Below are positions 1 through 8,282 of a stretch of DNA of 23,290 bases, piece after piece. Under the pieces are notes generated by a model. That model had not been told where the DNA came from. It was given only the letters and a program-made list of their open reading frames with translations, and did no database searches. Numbering within the stretch: position 1 is the stretch's first letter; every line of letters starts with the position of its first letter. Made by a program: the position numbers and the translations under genes. This DNA comes from Coxiellaceae bacterium UBA6002 (GTDB lineage Bacteria; Pseudomonadota; Gammaproteobacteria; UBA6002): assembly GCA_002429595.1 (NCBI GenBank), contig DJAM01000100.1, positions 1-23,290 of the forward strand, in the 5' to 3' direction.

Positions 1-71
1 CCTACGCGGGAATGACAGAGCGCGGGAATGACAGGGGTTCGGGAATGACATGCCAAGGTGAGATTGACAGG
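1..71. repeat. Right arm of a dRS3-like inverted repeat array (cut by window edge)
   Basis: Three copies of a CGGGAATGACA-type unit lie at 5-18, 21-34 and 40-50, with a decayed fourth (ATTGACAGG) near 63-71. They have the orientation of the right-hand arm of the complete elements at 12675-12902 and 17196-17327. The core palindrome would lie left of the window. Spacers here (GAG, GGGTT) differ from those at the other loci. Confidence 0.8.
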
Positions 72-157
72 GTAATGAGCTATATAAAAACTTTGAAGTT
101 CTTACACTATACTTTTCTCATATTAGATTGGCTTCACAATTAACCAGCGGAGCTAAC

Positions 158-1153
158 ATGAAGAGAAAAAAAGAGGTTATTTTACCGGTTGCAACTTACT
201 CTCATTACGTTAGTGCTAACTCTCCATTGTCTTCACTGTCACCAAGCCCCGATTATTTTTTAACATTCCAAGTGGTTGGTGATAATGGCGTGGGAAAAAC
301 AGCTTTCGTCACAAAGTCAGTCGCTGATGAATTTATTGCAGAGGGTGAAGCAAAGCACTTAGCTGTAGCTGACCACAAAACAATTACGATTGGCGATAAA
401 ATTATTCAAGTCGTTTTTCTTGATGTGTCGCCAGAGAAACTAAATGGTCATGAAATTGATGCCAAGATTTTTATTTTCGATATTACAGAATACGCTTCGT
501 TTGTGCATGCTCGCCAATTAATTATTGACTATATCCGCCATAATCCAGATTCAAAAAAACCGATATTAATTGTGGCTAATAAGTATGATTTGCCAGATAA
601 AAGAATTGTTGAAGATAGCGAAATTAGAGAGTTTATCGATCAACTTGATACTTCCTGCGAAATTGTTCTGTTTGGCATTAGCACCAAAAGCGGAACAAAT
701 GTTGACGAATTTTTGACAAGAGCTGTTGCGGCAGTTTGTCGTTCTAAAGGCTATCGTCTGCATCAGGTTGTTAAAAATAATACTGGCCATAAATTGAACT
801 CGACCTTAAAGCATATAGCTCATCTTAATTCGGATTGGGAGAATGCAATTGGCGAAACCGAAGTTCAAAAAGCTATTTATATCTTAAGCAGGTATAGCCA
901 CGATGGCTCTGGCGTTTGGGGTTATCTAACTGGCAATGCTTGGCGATGGGGTATTAATGAAGTCGATTTTATTGTGAACAATCATATCGAAACTGAAATT
1001 CCTACTGTTCATGATTTGGTCGCAAAGCTGCATAGAATTCCCGGTGAGCAGCCAGGTAGCTATTTGTCAGATTTAATCAAATATCTCCAAGATAAAATGT
1101 ATAACAATCTTGAAGTGCCAGTTGCACACCAGAAGCAGAGTAAAAAAGGCTAA
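158..1153 (+). CDS. Ras/Rab-like small GTPase with an extra C-terminal domain (effector-like)
   Basis: This 331-residue protein has an N-terminal small-GTPase fold. A P-loop GDNGVGKT lies at about 41-48, an NKYD base-specificity motif at 141-144 and an STKSG (G5) motif at 175-179. The G3/switch II position, usually DTAGQE, reads DVSPEK at about 89-94, so the invariant glycine and the catalytic glutamine are missing; hydrolysis may be slow or absent. Residues about 225-315 form a separate helical module with YSHDGSGVWGYLTGNAWRWG. From memory this resembles a C-terminal module of Legionella/Coxiella proteins (DUF5617-like, unverified). I chose the ATG at 158 because GGAG lies 5 bases upstream; an in-frame TTG at 128 has no ribosome site. 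Such eukaryotic-type GTPases in Legionellales are often candidate secreted effectors acting on host vesicle traffic; that role is inference. The gene stands alone upstream of an efflux pair. Confidence 0.85.
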   Translation: MKRKKEVILPVATYSHYVSANSPLSSLSPSPDYFLTFQVVGDNGVGKTAFVTKSVADEFIAEGEAKHLAVADHKTITIGDKIIQVVFLDVSPEKLNGHEIDAKIFIFDITEYASFVHARQLIIDYIRHNPDSKKPILIVANKYDLPDKRIVEDSEIREFIDQLDTSCEIVLFGISTKSGTNVDEFLTRAVAAVCRSKGYRLHQVVKNNTGHKLNSTLKHIAHLNSDWENAIGETEVQKAIYILSRYSHDGSGVWGYLTGNAWRWGINEVDFIVNNHIETEIPTVHDLVAKLHRIPGEQPGSYLSDLIKYLQDKMYNNLEVPVAHQKQSKKG

Positions 1154-1215
1154 TACTCTCCCAACTGACATAAATTTTACTATTCTTTCTTAGTAGAGGA
1201 ATATGGGATGAATGC

Positions 1216-2397
1216 ATGGCAACGGAACCAACAGATAATAGCAATCCACCACCTGCCAGAATATCAAAACGCAGATTTTGGCTATCTGTCATCGTTTTCA
1301 TATTCTTATTAACTGGCGCAGCATACGGTCTGTATCGATTCTTCTTTGGACAATTCTATGAAACAACCGACAACGCTTATGTCGTAGGCAACTCTGTTCA
1401 GATCATGTCTCAGATTTCTGGGCATGTAACGAAAATTTTAGCTGAAGAGACTGGCCTTGTGGTCAAAGGTGACCCAATTATCTATCTAGATAAAGCCGAT
1501 GCGACCATCGCTTTGGAGAGAGCCAAGGCGCAGTTAGCGACCACTGTCCGTCAAACTAAACAACTTTACAATAATGTGGCTGAGTTTAAAGCCAACGTCG
1601 CCTTGAAGCAGGCTACTTTAGATAAATTACAGGGCGATTTGCAAAGAAGAGAAGAGCTGGCTGCTCAAAGAGTCATTTCAGTTGAAACCTTGAAACATAT
1701 CCAAGCTGATGTCAAACAAGCACAAGCCGATGTCGATAGTGCCAAAGAACAACTAGCTGCAGCTACTTCCTTAGTTGCTAATAGTGATCTTTATCATCAT
1801 CCTAATATCCAACAGGCCATGGTTGCTTTGCGTGATGCCTATCTCAATCTGCAACGCACAACTATTTATACCCCTGAAACCGGATATGTTGCGAAGAGAG
1901 CTGTTCAAGTTGGTCAGGAAGTGACTCCTAATACCGTGTTAATGTTAATTATTCCGATTAATCAAATTTGGGTGAACGCTAATTTTAAAGAAACGCAATT
2001 AGCGCATATTCGAATCGGTCAAAGAGTGCGATTAACTGCCGATGCTTATGGCAGTGATATTGTTTATGATGGTAAAGTGGTGGGGTTAAGCCCGGGAACT
2101 GGTAGTGCGTTCGATATTTTACCGCCGCAAAATGCGACGGGTAACTGGATTAAGATAGTGCAAAGATTACCGGTGCGTATTGAAATAGATCCCGAACAAT
2201 TAAGGAAATATCCTTTGCGAATTGGCTTAACAATGACAGTGAGTGTTGATACGCATGATAGAGGTGGCAAGGTGCTATCACAAATGCCGGAACGTAAAGT
2301 TATTTACCAAACGGAAAATTATAGCGATCAGCTCAAAGATGCCGATAAAATGATCGACAAGATTTTTAAAGACAATAGCGGTGCTCAAAATAGCTAG
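1216..2397 (+). CDS. emrA: HlyD/EmrA-family membrane fusion protein of an efflux pump
   Basis: This periplasmic adaptor links an inner-membrane drug transporter to an outer-membrane channel. The 393 residues begin with a short cytoplasmic tail, then a single membrane anchor at about 20-43. The EmrA hallmark TDNAYVVGNSVQIMSQISGH follows at about 51-70 as the first half of the biotinyl-lipoyl-like domain. A long alpha-helical coiled-coil hairpin rich in K, Q, A and E spans about 105-195, and a beta-barrel region with VWVNANFKE-type sequence follows. Length and order match EmrA/VceA/FarA proteins. The start is the ATG at 1216, with GGGA about 7 bases upstream; a neighbouring ATG at 1212 is out of frame. 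The gene ends 28 bases before the EmrB-type transporter, so the two form an operon. The substrate cannot be read from sequence. Confidence 0.93.
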   Translation: MATEPTDNSNPPPARISKRRFWLSVIVFIFLLTGAAYGLYRFFFGQFYETTDNAYVVGNSVQIMSQISGHVTKILAEETGLVVKGDPIIYLDKADATIALERAKAQLATTVRQTKQLYNNVAEFKANVALKQATLDKLQGDLQRREELAAQRVISVETLKHIQADVKQAQADVDSAKEQLAAATSLVANSDLYHHPNIQQAMVALRDAYLNLQRTTIYTPETGYVAKRAVQVGQEVTPNTVLMLIIPINQIWVNANFKETQLAHIRIGQRVRLTADAYGSDIVYDGKVVGLSPGTGSAFDILPPQNATGNWIKIVQRLPVRIEIDPEQLRKYPLRIGLTMTVSVDTHDRGGKVLSQMPERKVIYQTENYSDQLKDADKMIDKIFKDNSGAQNS

Positions 2398-2425
2398 TTG
2401 TCAAAGGTTTGTGGTGTGAGGGAAT

Positions 2426-3952
2426 ATGCCAACAGTGATCAAGGGTTTTAGGTTAGTTTTACTCACCTTTGCAGTTTCTTTGGGGATCTTTATGAACATT
2501 CTTGATACGACTATCACGAATGTATCAATTCCTACTATTTCTGGCTACATGGGTGTTAGCCCAGATCAAGGCACATGGGTGATAACCTCTTTTGCTGTGA
2601 GTTTGGCGATCATCTTGCCTCTTACCGGTTGGCTAGCCAAGCAGCTCGGGGAGGTGCGACTTTTTGTTTATTCAACTTTATTATTTACATTTGCTTCAAT
2701 TTTGTGTGGTTTAGCAACTAGCTTTCCTATGCTTATTACGTTTCGTGTTATTCAGGGTCTCTTTGCGGGACCAATGATTCCGTTATCACAAAGTTTGCTC
2801 TTAGCGAATTACCCAAGTGATAAGAAAGCAGTAGCAACAGCTTTATGGGCGATGGTAGCGGTTTCTGCGCCAGTTTTAGGTCCAATATTAGGCGGTTATA
2901 TCACCGACAATTATTCTTGGCCTTGGATATTTTTTATTAATATTCCTGTTGGAATTTTTTCTGCTTATTTTACTTGGATGCTTCTCAACAAACGCGAAAC
3001 AAAAACAATGAAGTCACGAATCGATTATGTCGGACTGATTTTATTAGCTGTGGGTGTAGGTTCACTTCAGATTTTGCTCGATAAAGGAAAAGACTTAGAT
3101 TGGTTTCATTCAAATTTTATCGTAACCCTTGCGGCTCTCAGTGCATTTTGTCTAAGTTGTTTAGTTGTATACGAGCTTACCGAGAAGAAAGCACACATTG
3201 TAGATTTGAGTTTATTTAAAGTACGAAATTTTACGATTGGCACGATCGCCTTGAGCTTGGGATATATGATATTTTTCTCTAGCGTCGTGATATTACCACT
3301 TTGGTTACAGACTCAAATGGGTTACAACGCTACCTGGGCAGGCATCGTGACCTCACCGCTTGGCGTTTTACCGGTTTTTTTGTCGCCGTTAGTGGGAAAA
3401 CTGCTTGGAAAAATTGATGCCAGAATTATCGCCTGGTTTGGATTTTTAGTATTTTCGATTTGTTCTTATTGGCTTAGTAATTTTAATACCGACGTCGATT
3501 TTACCCACATTGCCTTAATTCGATTTATCCAAGGATTAGGCGCAGCCACATTTTTTGTACCGCTGGTCGCTATTCTATTAGGTGGCTTGCCTGACAGCCG
3601 TCTTGCCAGTGCAGCAGGTCTGTCAAATTTTCTTAGAATTTTGGGCGGTAGTTTTGGAACCTCCATCAGTGTGACACTGTGGGATCGACGAGAAGCATTG
3701 CATCAAAGCCACTTAGTCGAAAATATCAATGCTGCAAATCCTATATCTTTAGAAGCGCTTGCCAGACTGCAAGAATTAGGTTATTCACAACAAGCTGCTT
3801 ACGCCAAAATGCAATTGGTTGTGGTCAACCAAGCCTATATGCTAGCAACCAATGATATCTTTTATGTTTCAGCAATAATTTTTTTCCTTTTGTCCTTTTT
3901 CATCTGCTTCGCTAAACCTCCTTTTGTAGCGCAAGCCGGTTCGGCAGAATAA
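2426..3952 (+). CDS. emrB: EmrB/QacA-type MFS multidrug transporter (DHA2, 14 TM)
   Basis: This proton-driven drug exporter of the major facilitator superfamily sits in the inner membrane and works with the EmrA-type adaptor encoded just upstream. The 508-residue length and the run of hydrophobic segments fit the 14-helix DHA2 family. Diagnostic motifs are LDTTITNVSIP in helix 1 (the family pattern LDxTIVNVALP, with the conserved Asp at about 27), a motif-A-like GWLAKQLGEVR loop at about 68-78, and GPILGGYITD with WPWIFFINIPVG near helices 5-6 (motif C region). The start is the ATG at 2426 with GAGG a few bases upstream. An inverted repeat at 4053-4089 follows about 100 bases after the stop and may end the transcript. 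Export of antimicrobials, fatty acids or bile-like compounds is typical of the family; the actual substrate is unknown. Confidence 0.93.
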   Translation: MPTVIKGFRLVLLTFAVSLGIFMNILDTTITNVSIPTISGYMGVSPDQGTWVITSFAVSLAIILPLTGWLAKQLGEVRLFVYSTLLFTFASILCGLATSFPMLITFRVIQGLFAGPMIPLSQSLLLANYPSDKKAVATALWAMVAVSAPVLGPILGGYITDNYSWPWIFFINIPVGIFSAYFTWMLLNKRETKTMKSRIDYVGLILLAVGVGSLQILLDKGKDLDWFHSNFIVTLAALSAFCLSCLVVYELTEKKAHIVDLSLFKVRNFTIGTIALSLGYMIFFSSVVILPLWLQTQMGYNATWAGIVTSPLGVLPVFLSPLVGKLLGKIDARIIAWFGFLVFSICSYWLSNFNTDVDFTHIALIRFIQGLGAATFFVPLVAILLGGLPDSRLASAAGLSNFLRILGGSFGTSISVTLWDRREALHQSHLVENINAANPISLEALARLQELGYSQQAAYAKMQLVVVNQAYMLATNDIFYVSAIIFFLLSFFICFAKPPFVAQAGSAE

Positions 3953-4052
3953 TTTGGTAACTATCTGTGACGATAAAAATTTTTGAAGCTGATTAAAAAG
4001 ATCGCGAATTCATCGAAGAACAAATTGTCGAATGTAATTGAGGCAATTTCCC

Positions 4053-4089
4053 TTAGGGTGGTAAGAAGGTGTTTCTGAAACCACCCTAA
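4053..4089. terminator. 10-bp inverted repeat after emrB, possible terminator
   Basis: TTAGGGTGGT at 4053-4062 pairs perfectly with ACCACCCTAA at 4080-4089 across a 17-base loop. It lies about 100 bases past the emrB stop and runs into the left end of the repeat element at 4080-4207. There is no clear T-tract, so termination is only a possibility; it may instead be an outer part of the mobile palindrome. Confidence 0.4.
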
Positions 4090-4207
4090 CCCTCTCCCGC
4101 AAGCGGGAGGGGGACCGTTGGTGCTCTCTCTTTCGCTGGGAGTAATGTATCGAGTTTATTTTTTAACTCCCTCTCCCCCTTGGGGGAGAGGGTTGGGGTG
4201 AGGGGGT
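4080..4207. mobile_element. MITE-like element with nested palindromic ends, copy 1
   Basis: The left end (4081-4113) contains CCACCCTAACCCTC followed by a hairpin CCCTCTCCCGC-AA-GCGGGAGGGGG. The right end (4167-4206) contains the perfect hairpin CCCTCTCCCCC-TT-GGGGGAGAGGG followed by TTGGGGTGAGGG. The two ends are inverted copies, so the whole is a roughly 130-bp element with no coding capacity. A related copy lies at 14118-14311. It fills most of the gap between emrB and the hydrolase gene; the rest of 3953-4265 shows no gene. Confidence 0.75.
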
Positions 4208-4265
4208 TTTAAAAATCTCCTTACTAATGAATGGAACTAGAGAACGAATATATGGATATAGAATC

Positions 4266-5114
4266 ATGAAAATATTTTTGTATTTAATATGCTTATTAAC
4301 TTTTAACGCCTGGGCAGATTCGAAATATACTGATGTTAAGCCAGGTGTCAAAATCTATTCAGAATATTATCCAAACCGTTCGGCAAAATTTACAGGAACA
4401 ATGATATTTTTAAATGGTAGTGGCACTTCTATAACTGAATGGAAAGATGCCCCGAAACTCTTGGAATGTGCCAAAAAGTTAGGATCAATTTTCCTGTATG
4501 ATCGAAGTGGTCTTGGTAAAAGTCCCCCTGACTTTTCAGTTTCCGCCAACCAGTCGCTTACTGCTGAAAAAATAAATCGAGAATTAGAAATATTATTGAA
4601 AGAACGAAACATTAAACCTCCCTATATACTTGTGGCGCATTCGTATGGCGCTATTTATGCTGGCTATTTTTTATTGAAGCATCCAACTTTGATCGAAGGC
4701 ATTTTGTTAGTTGATCCTGTGCCAAGACAGTTTAATTTCTCGTCGAAGTTATTAGCTAAATATCAAAAGGGAATAGAAGAAGCTAAAATAAAATCAGCTC
4801 GTGATATCTATCAAAAATATGGTGGCTCCAAAACCGAAGTGATCTATCAAATATTAGGCTTAAAAAGCTCTCAGGAATCACTTCAGGCTTTGGGAGCAAT
4901 TGATAATAACATTCCAGTTGTGATTCTATCGTCAACCGGTGCGGAAAAAAAACATTCTTTGGTAGAGGATTGGTTTGAGAGTCAAAAACAATGGCTTAAT
5001 AAAAATCCTCATAGCAAAATATCCCAAGTTAACTCGGGACATTTTATTCAAATAGCACATCCTCAAAAAGTATGCGCCGAACTGCAGACAATATTAAGTT
5101 TTTATAATTTATAA
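4266..5114 (+). CDS. Secreted alpha/beta-fold hydrolase
   Basis: The sequence shows an alpha/beta hydrolase of 282 residues with an N-terminal signal peptide (MKIFLYLICLLTFNAWA, cleavage likely after AWA at about 17), so it should act in the periplasm or outside the cell. An oxyanion-type NGSGTS loop is at about 50-55, the nucleophile elbow AHSYG places Ser at about 126, an acidic candidate is in LLVDP at about 150, and the catalytic His is in NSGHF at about 259. The first residue of the elbow is Ala rather than Gly, a tolerated variant. The substrate (ester, lipid or peptide) cannot be told. I start it at 4266, because the ATG at 4227 would place 13 polar residues before the signal peptide; neither start has a strong ribosome site. 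Its last bases overlap the convergent gene at 5109-5651 by 6 nt. Confidence 0.85.
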   Translation: MKIFLYLICLLTFNAWADSKYTDVKPGVKIYSEYYPNRSAKFTGTMIFLNGSGTSITEWKDAPKLLECAKKLGSIFLYDRSGLGKSPPDFSVSANQSLTAEKINRELEILLKERNIKPPYILVAHSYGAIYAGYFLLKHPTLIEGILLVDPVPRQFNFSSKLLAKYQKGIEEAKIKSARDIYQKYGGSKTEVIYQILGLKSSQESLQALGAIDNNIPVVILSSTGAEKKHSLVEDWFESQKQWLNKNPHSKISQVNSGHFIQIAHPQKVCAELQTILSFYNL

Positions 5115-5651
5115 ATTACCGTAGTTATAGCCATTCGAATCTCGGTTTTGCTGTTGAAGAGGAATTGTGACATCAGCATTTGCCTGTTGTTCTTGTCTTC
5201 GAAAAAGCAATGCTGCAAATACACTAAGGCCAATTGCGCAGAAACCAAGCGTCACCATAAGTTCGACAAAGTTCCCCATTTCACTTAATTCAGCATGTTC
5301 TTTGACATTACGAACGATCGCTTGTAGAGCTTGTAGGAATCCAAATAGTAGCAGTGATGATGGCATTCCAATGATTGGCCCTTTTAAGGCCCAGTGTCGA
5401 TTGCTAAACCAATCTTTAAGTTCACGAGTATTTTGCTCATGTTGACATACCGGAAAAGTCACTGGCACAGAAGCTAATGCAACTACGCCAATCAAAGTCA
5501 ATGCAAAAGTTAAATCTTCAGTTGCTTCAGCAAGCTCTAGATTAGGATCAAAAGTGACACATGGAACTGATATTGATCTGACTGCTCCAAAAAAAGTAAT
5601 TCCTGTAAGTAGACTTAATACGGCAGTTTTACAAAACTTCTCTACAGCCAT
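5109..5651 (-). CDS. Small multi-pass membrane protein of unknown function
   Basis: I do not recognise this 180-residue protein. It has about four hydrophobic segments: near 8-30, 45-68, 90-112 and 125-148. They are separated by a charged loop around 70-88 (HEQNTRELKDWFSNRHW), and the tail after 150 is rich in Gln and Asn. A ribosome site GGGGGA lies about 4 bases before the ATG, which supports it as a real gene although it has no recognised relatives. It converges on the hydrolase gene with a 6-nt overlap of the ends. An inner-membrane location is inferred from the segments. Confidence 0.7.
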   Translation of the reverse strand: MAVEKFCKTAVLSLLTGITFFGAVRSISVPCVTFDPNLELAEATEDLTFALTLIGVVALASVPVTFPVCQHEQNTRELKDWFSNRHWALKGPIIGMPSSLLLFGFLQALQAIVRNVKEHAELSEMGNFVELMVTLGFCAIGLSVFAALLFRRQEQQANADVTIPLQQQNRDSNGYNYGNL

Positions 5652-5718
5652 AATTCCCCCTGGGTTGTAATTTATTATTCAACAAATATAGAAATTTAGT
5701 GGTATTTTATGAAAAAAT

Positions 5719-5877
5719 TCAAGATTTGTCAATAATTGGCACAAACCATTTCTTGATGTCTTGAAGCATAAATTGGTGGTAATCACACCATCTGTTAATG
5801 ATGTTCTGGTCAACCTGCCCTGAAAGATTTGAAACGCCACTATAAAGCTCGAAATATTGATTCAATTTTTTAATCAT
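5719..5877 (-). CDS. Very short ORF, possible gene remnant
   Basis: The ATG at 5877 has a good GAGGG ribosome site 4 bases upstream and gives 52 residues beginning MIKKLNQYFELYSG and ending in KKWFVPIIDKS. The frame stays open upstream to an ATG at 5997 (92 residues in all), but that extension is translated from the GACGTC repeat at 5894-5981 and is unlikely to be native. I recognise no family. It could be a small protein, or the last part of a gene whose front was replaced by the repeat. Confidence 0.4.
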   Translation of the reverse strand: MIKKLNQYFELYSGVSNLSGQVDQNIINRWCDYHQFMLQDIKKWFVPIIDKS

Positions 5878-5893
5878 TTTTCCCTCGAATCTT

Positions 5894-5981
5894 TCGCCGA
5901 CGTCCCTCGACTTGATCGCGGGACGTCGGCGACTCAAAGCCTCAGACGTCGGCCACTCAAAGTCTCGGACGTGGGCGAGCG
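5894..5981. repeat. GACGTC palindrome plus 23-bp tandem repeats
   Basis: TCGCCGACGTCCC (5894-5906) and GGGACGTCGGCGA (5920-5932) form a perfect 13-bp stem with a 13-base loop. From 5922 a 23-bp unit starting GACGTCGG and containing CACTCAAAG or CGACTCAAAG repeats at 5922, 5945 and, shortened, 5968. The block is GC-rich beside very AT-rich flanks, suggesting an inserted repeat of the intergenic palindromic type. Confidence 0.75.
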
Positions 5982-6124
5982 TTTTTGTTGTGTCCAAAAA
6001 ATAGTTTCAAGAGGTAAAGTACTTTAAGGCTATTTTAATGAAAATCCTCTAAAATACTATGATTTTTGAAAAAATTGATACAACTATAATAAATTATAAT
6101 TATTACCCTGCGTGAGAGACTAAG

Positions 6125-7450
6125 ATGCCATTTTCTTCTAATTTTGAACATTTACTAAATGATGTTTTTCAAGGGAATGAAGAAACTTTAACTGCATTGA
6201 TAGCATTTCTAAATAAACCATTACTACCGACACAAATAGATTTATTAAACACAAAAGTTGATTATGCTCTCAACGAAGATCCAGAAAACTTGGCTGCATT
6301 ATTTTTAAAAGGCTACATTGCCCAGTATGGTTTAGGTTGCAAGCGAAATTATCTAGAAGCACTAAGTCTTTATCGAACAGCATCAGAACGTGGCCATCTT
6401 ACAGCCACCTTTAGATTGGGTTGTCTGTATAAGACAGGACGAGGGGTTGCGGTTGATCAAGCAGAGGCTTTACGATTGTTCCAAAAAGCAGGTCAGCGAG
6501 ATTGCCCTGAAGCGCTTTACGCAGCTGGGTGTATGTTTATATATGGCGAAGAAGGAGTGCCTGTCGATGTTGCGCAAGGTATAGTCTATATTGAAAAAGC
6601 AGGATCGTTAGGCAACGTTAACGCTCAGATCGCTCGAGGTAAGTTGTTTCATGATGGTGTTGGTGGCCCTCCTGATTATCTTGCAGCAGCTAAATTATAT
6701 AGGCAAGCACTGGAGGCATCGAATGAGCAAGCAAAAACTTATTTAACCGAACTAAAACAAACTGTACAGCCTTATTTAAAAAGTACGAAAAAGATAGATG
6801 AACTAAGTTATTCTATCAGTGTTGGATTACAGGACAAACTTTGGAAGAAAGACCCCGACAATTATCTCGTTTTTTTAGTGAAAGATGAATTGCTCTCCTT
6901 AGAACAAAAAACTTCTATATTGGCATCCATGCTAAAAACATTTCCTGATCTTACGAAGAAATATCAGAGTGTTTCAAACGGAGAATTATCCTCGTTTTTT
7001 GCTAAAGCTGAAAGATTAGCGCATACCAAACAACAGAATTCTGCACACAAAAAATATTTCAAACAAATCAAGCAAATATTATTAAGTGTTGCTCCAAAAG
7101 TTGGTATGGCATTTATGAGAATAGATTCGCAACTCAAGCCAAAAAGATGGCAGCATAAACATTTACATTTTTGGCCGGATCGTCAACCAAAGGATACGAC
7201 AACTATCAATAATTTTTTAGACACAATCGAAGCCGACGAATTAGGTAAAAAAGAATTTGTATCGATTGAAGAGAACCAAGCTTTAGTTCAAAAATATACA
7301 AGTCTTATTAGGGTTATATTAGAAAAAAGTGTTAAAGATCCATATGCTCAAGCTGCATCTAATATTTTAAGCCAAATTTTGCAGGAAATTAATTACTTTG
7401 AAGATATAATAAAATCTGATCAAACAACCCATACTATCGTTTATCGCTAA
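6125..7450 (+). CDS. Sel1-repeat protein
   Basis: This 441-residue protein carries four Sel1-like (TPR-type) repeats at about 57-92, 93-128, 129-165 and 166-201. They are visible as ATFRLGCLYKTGRGVAVDQA and related turns with the G-A-Y-x-G-x-G-V and A-x-x-x-Y pattern. The remaining 230 residues are helical and charged with no motif that I recognise. No signal peptide is visible. Sel1 proteins usually scaffold protein complexes, and in Legionella several (LpnE, EnhC, LidL) act in host entry or trafficking; whether this one does is inference. The ATG at 6125 follows a weak GAGAG site. An AT-rich stretch with two TATAAT hexamers lies at 6085-6100. An AraC-family gene starts 14 bases after its stop, so the two are probably one transcript. 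Confidence 0.85.
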   Translation: MPFSSNFEHLLNDVFQGNEETLTALIAFLNKPLLPTQIDLLNTKVDYALNEDPENLAALFLKGYIAQYGLGCKRNYLEALSLYRTASERGHLTATFRLGCLYKTGRGVAVDQAEALRLFQKAGQRDCPEALYAAGCMFIYGEEGVPVDVAQGIVYIEKAGSLGNVNAQIARGKLFHDGVGGPPDYLAAAKLYRQALEASNEQAKTYLTELKQTVQPYLKSTKKIDELSYSISVGLQDKLWKKDPDNYLVFLVKDELLSLEQKTSILASMLKTFPDLTKKYQSVSNGELSSFFAKAERLAHTKQQNSAHKKYFKQIKQILLSVAPKVGMAFMRIDSQLKPKRWQHKHLHFWPDRQPKDTTTINNFLDTIEADELGKKEFVSIEENQALVQKYTSLIRVILEKSVKDPYAQAASNILSQILQEINYFEDIIKSDQTTHTIVYR

Positions 7451-7464
7451 ATGGAATTCTCAGA

Positions 7465-8238
7465 ATGTTTAAGACTAACTGCTTCAACGAAAATTTAAAG
7501 GCTATTTCGTATAGCTTAGAAACCACTCATCATAAACACGATTATTATCAGTGTGTTTTGCCACTGAAAGGTCATTTAGAGCTCCAGATAGGTTCGAAAT
7601 TTGGAGTAGTCCATAGCAGTGTTGGTGCTTTTATTAGGTCCCAAGAGACCCATGCATTTGCCTCAAAAGATGATAATCTTTTTCTAGTACTTGATATCTC
7701 AAACGAAAAACCTTGGTTGAATATGTTGGATATTCCGGATTTTTGGCAGTTATCGCCCTCAATGAACAAATTTTTGTCATTTGCGGAAGGGTATTTAACT
7801 CATCAAAATGACTCTTTGCGTCAAGTTCAAGTGGCTGCTTTCTTAGAACATCTGTTGCTAGAGCAATTTAATAACCGGATCGATAATAAAATCGCAAAAA
7901 TTATTCATTGGCTGAATAATAATTTCAGTCAGCCGATATGTTTGAAGAGTCTTGCCAATCAGGTATTTCTAAGTGTTAGCCAATTACAGCGTCGCTTTAA
8001 AGAGGTCACTGGAGAAACTATTGGCGATTATTGGCGTCGTAAGCGAATCAACAAGGCGAAGATTTTATTAGGTAATCCAAGGTTGTCTATAGAATTAATC
8101 GCATACCAAGTGGGTTATGAAAATCTGTCGGCGTTTAGTCGAAGTTTTACTCGTGAGGTAGGTCTTGCTCCTAGTATTTGGCAAAAAATGACTTTCCCGG
8201 CAAAAAGTATGCTTTTAACGGATAAACCAAACCGCTAG
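7465..8238 (+). CDS. AraC-family transcriptional regulator with cupin-type sensor
   Basis: The 257 residues divide into an N-terminal cupin-like half and a C-terminal AraC/XylS DNA-binding half. The first includes HHKHDYYQCVLPLKGHLEL, a typical small-ligand pocket strand set, and a further His in SQETHAF. The DNA-binding domain covers about 145-250: helix-turn-helix 1 in LKSLANQVFLSVSQLQRRFK, then the linker helix with RRKRINKAKILL, then helix-turn-helix 2 ending in the family signature IAYQVGYENLSAFSRSFTREVG. It is expected to bind DNA as an activator or repressor responding to a small ligand. Its gene follows the Sel1 gene by 14 bases. Target genes and ligand cannot be read from the sequence. 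Confidence 0.92.
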   Translation: MFKTNCFNENLKAISYSLETTHHKHDYYQCVLPLKGHLELQIGSKFGVVHSSVGAFIRSQETHAFASKDDNLFLVLDISNEKPWLNMLDIPDFWQLSPSMNKFLSFAEGYLTHQNDSLRQVQVAAFLEHLLLEQFNNRIDNKIAKIIHWLNNNFSQPICLKSLANQVFLSVSQLQRRFKEVTGETIGDYWRRKRINKAKILLGNPRLSIELIAYQVGYENLSAFSRSFTREVGLAPSIWQKMTFPAKSMLLTDKPNR

Positions 8239-8282
8239 AAAGGGTGATATTATTTGTAACTTTCTAACTGTTGGAGACCGTT

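Noticed and set aside
64..113. Promoter with TTGACA (64-69) and TATACT (108-113) upstream of the GTPase
   Set aside because: Spacing of 38 bases is far from 17, and the TTGACA is part of a decayed repeat unit; no confident promoter.
128..157. TTG start at 128 for the GTPase gene
   Set aside because: No ribosome site there, while the ATG at 158 has GGAG at the right distance.
4227..4265. ATG at 4227 as start of the hydrolase
   Set aside because: It would put 13 polar residues in front of a good signal peptide; the ATG at 4266 places the signal peptide at the N-terminus.
6066..6100. Promoter with TTGAAA or TTGATA and TATAAT before the Sel1 gene
   Set aside because: None of the possible pairs gives a 16-18 base spacer; in such AT-rich sequence the hexamers can be chance.
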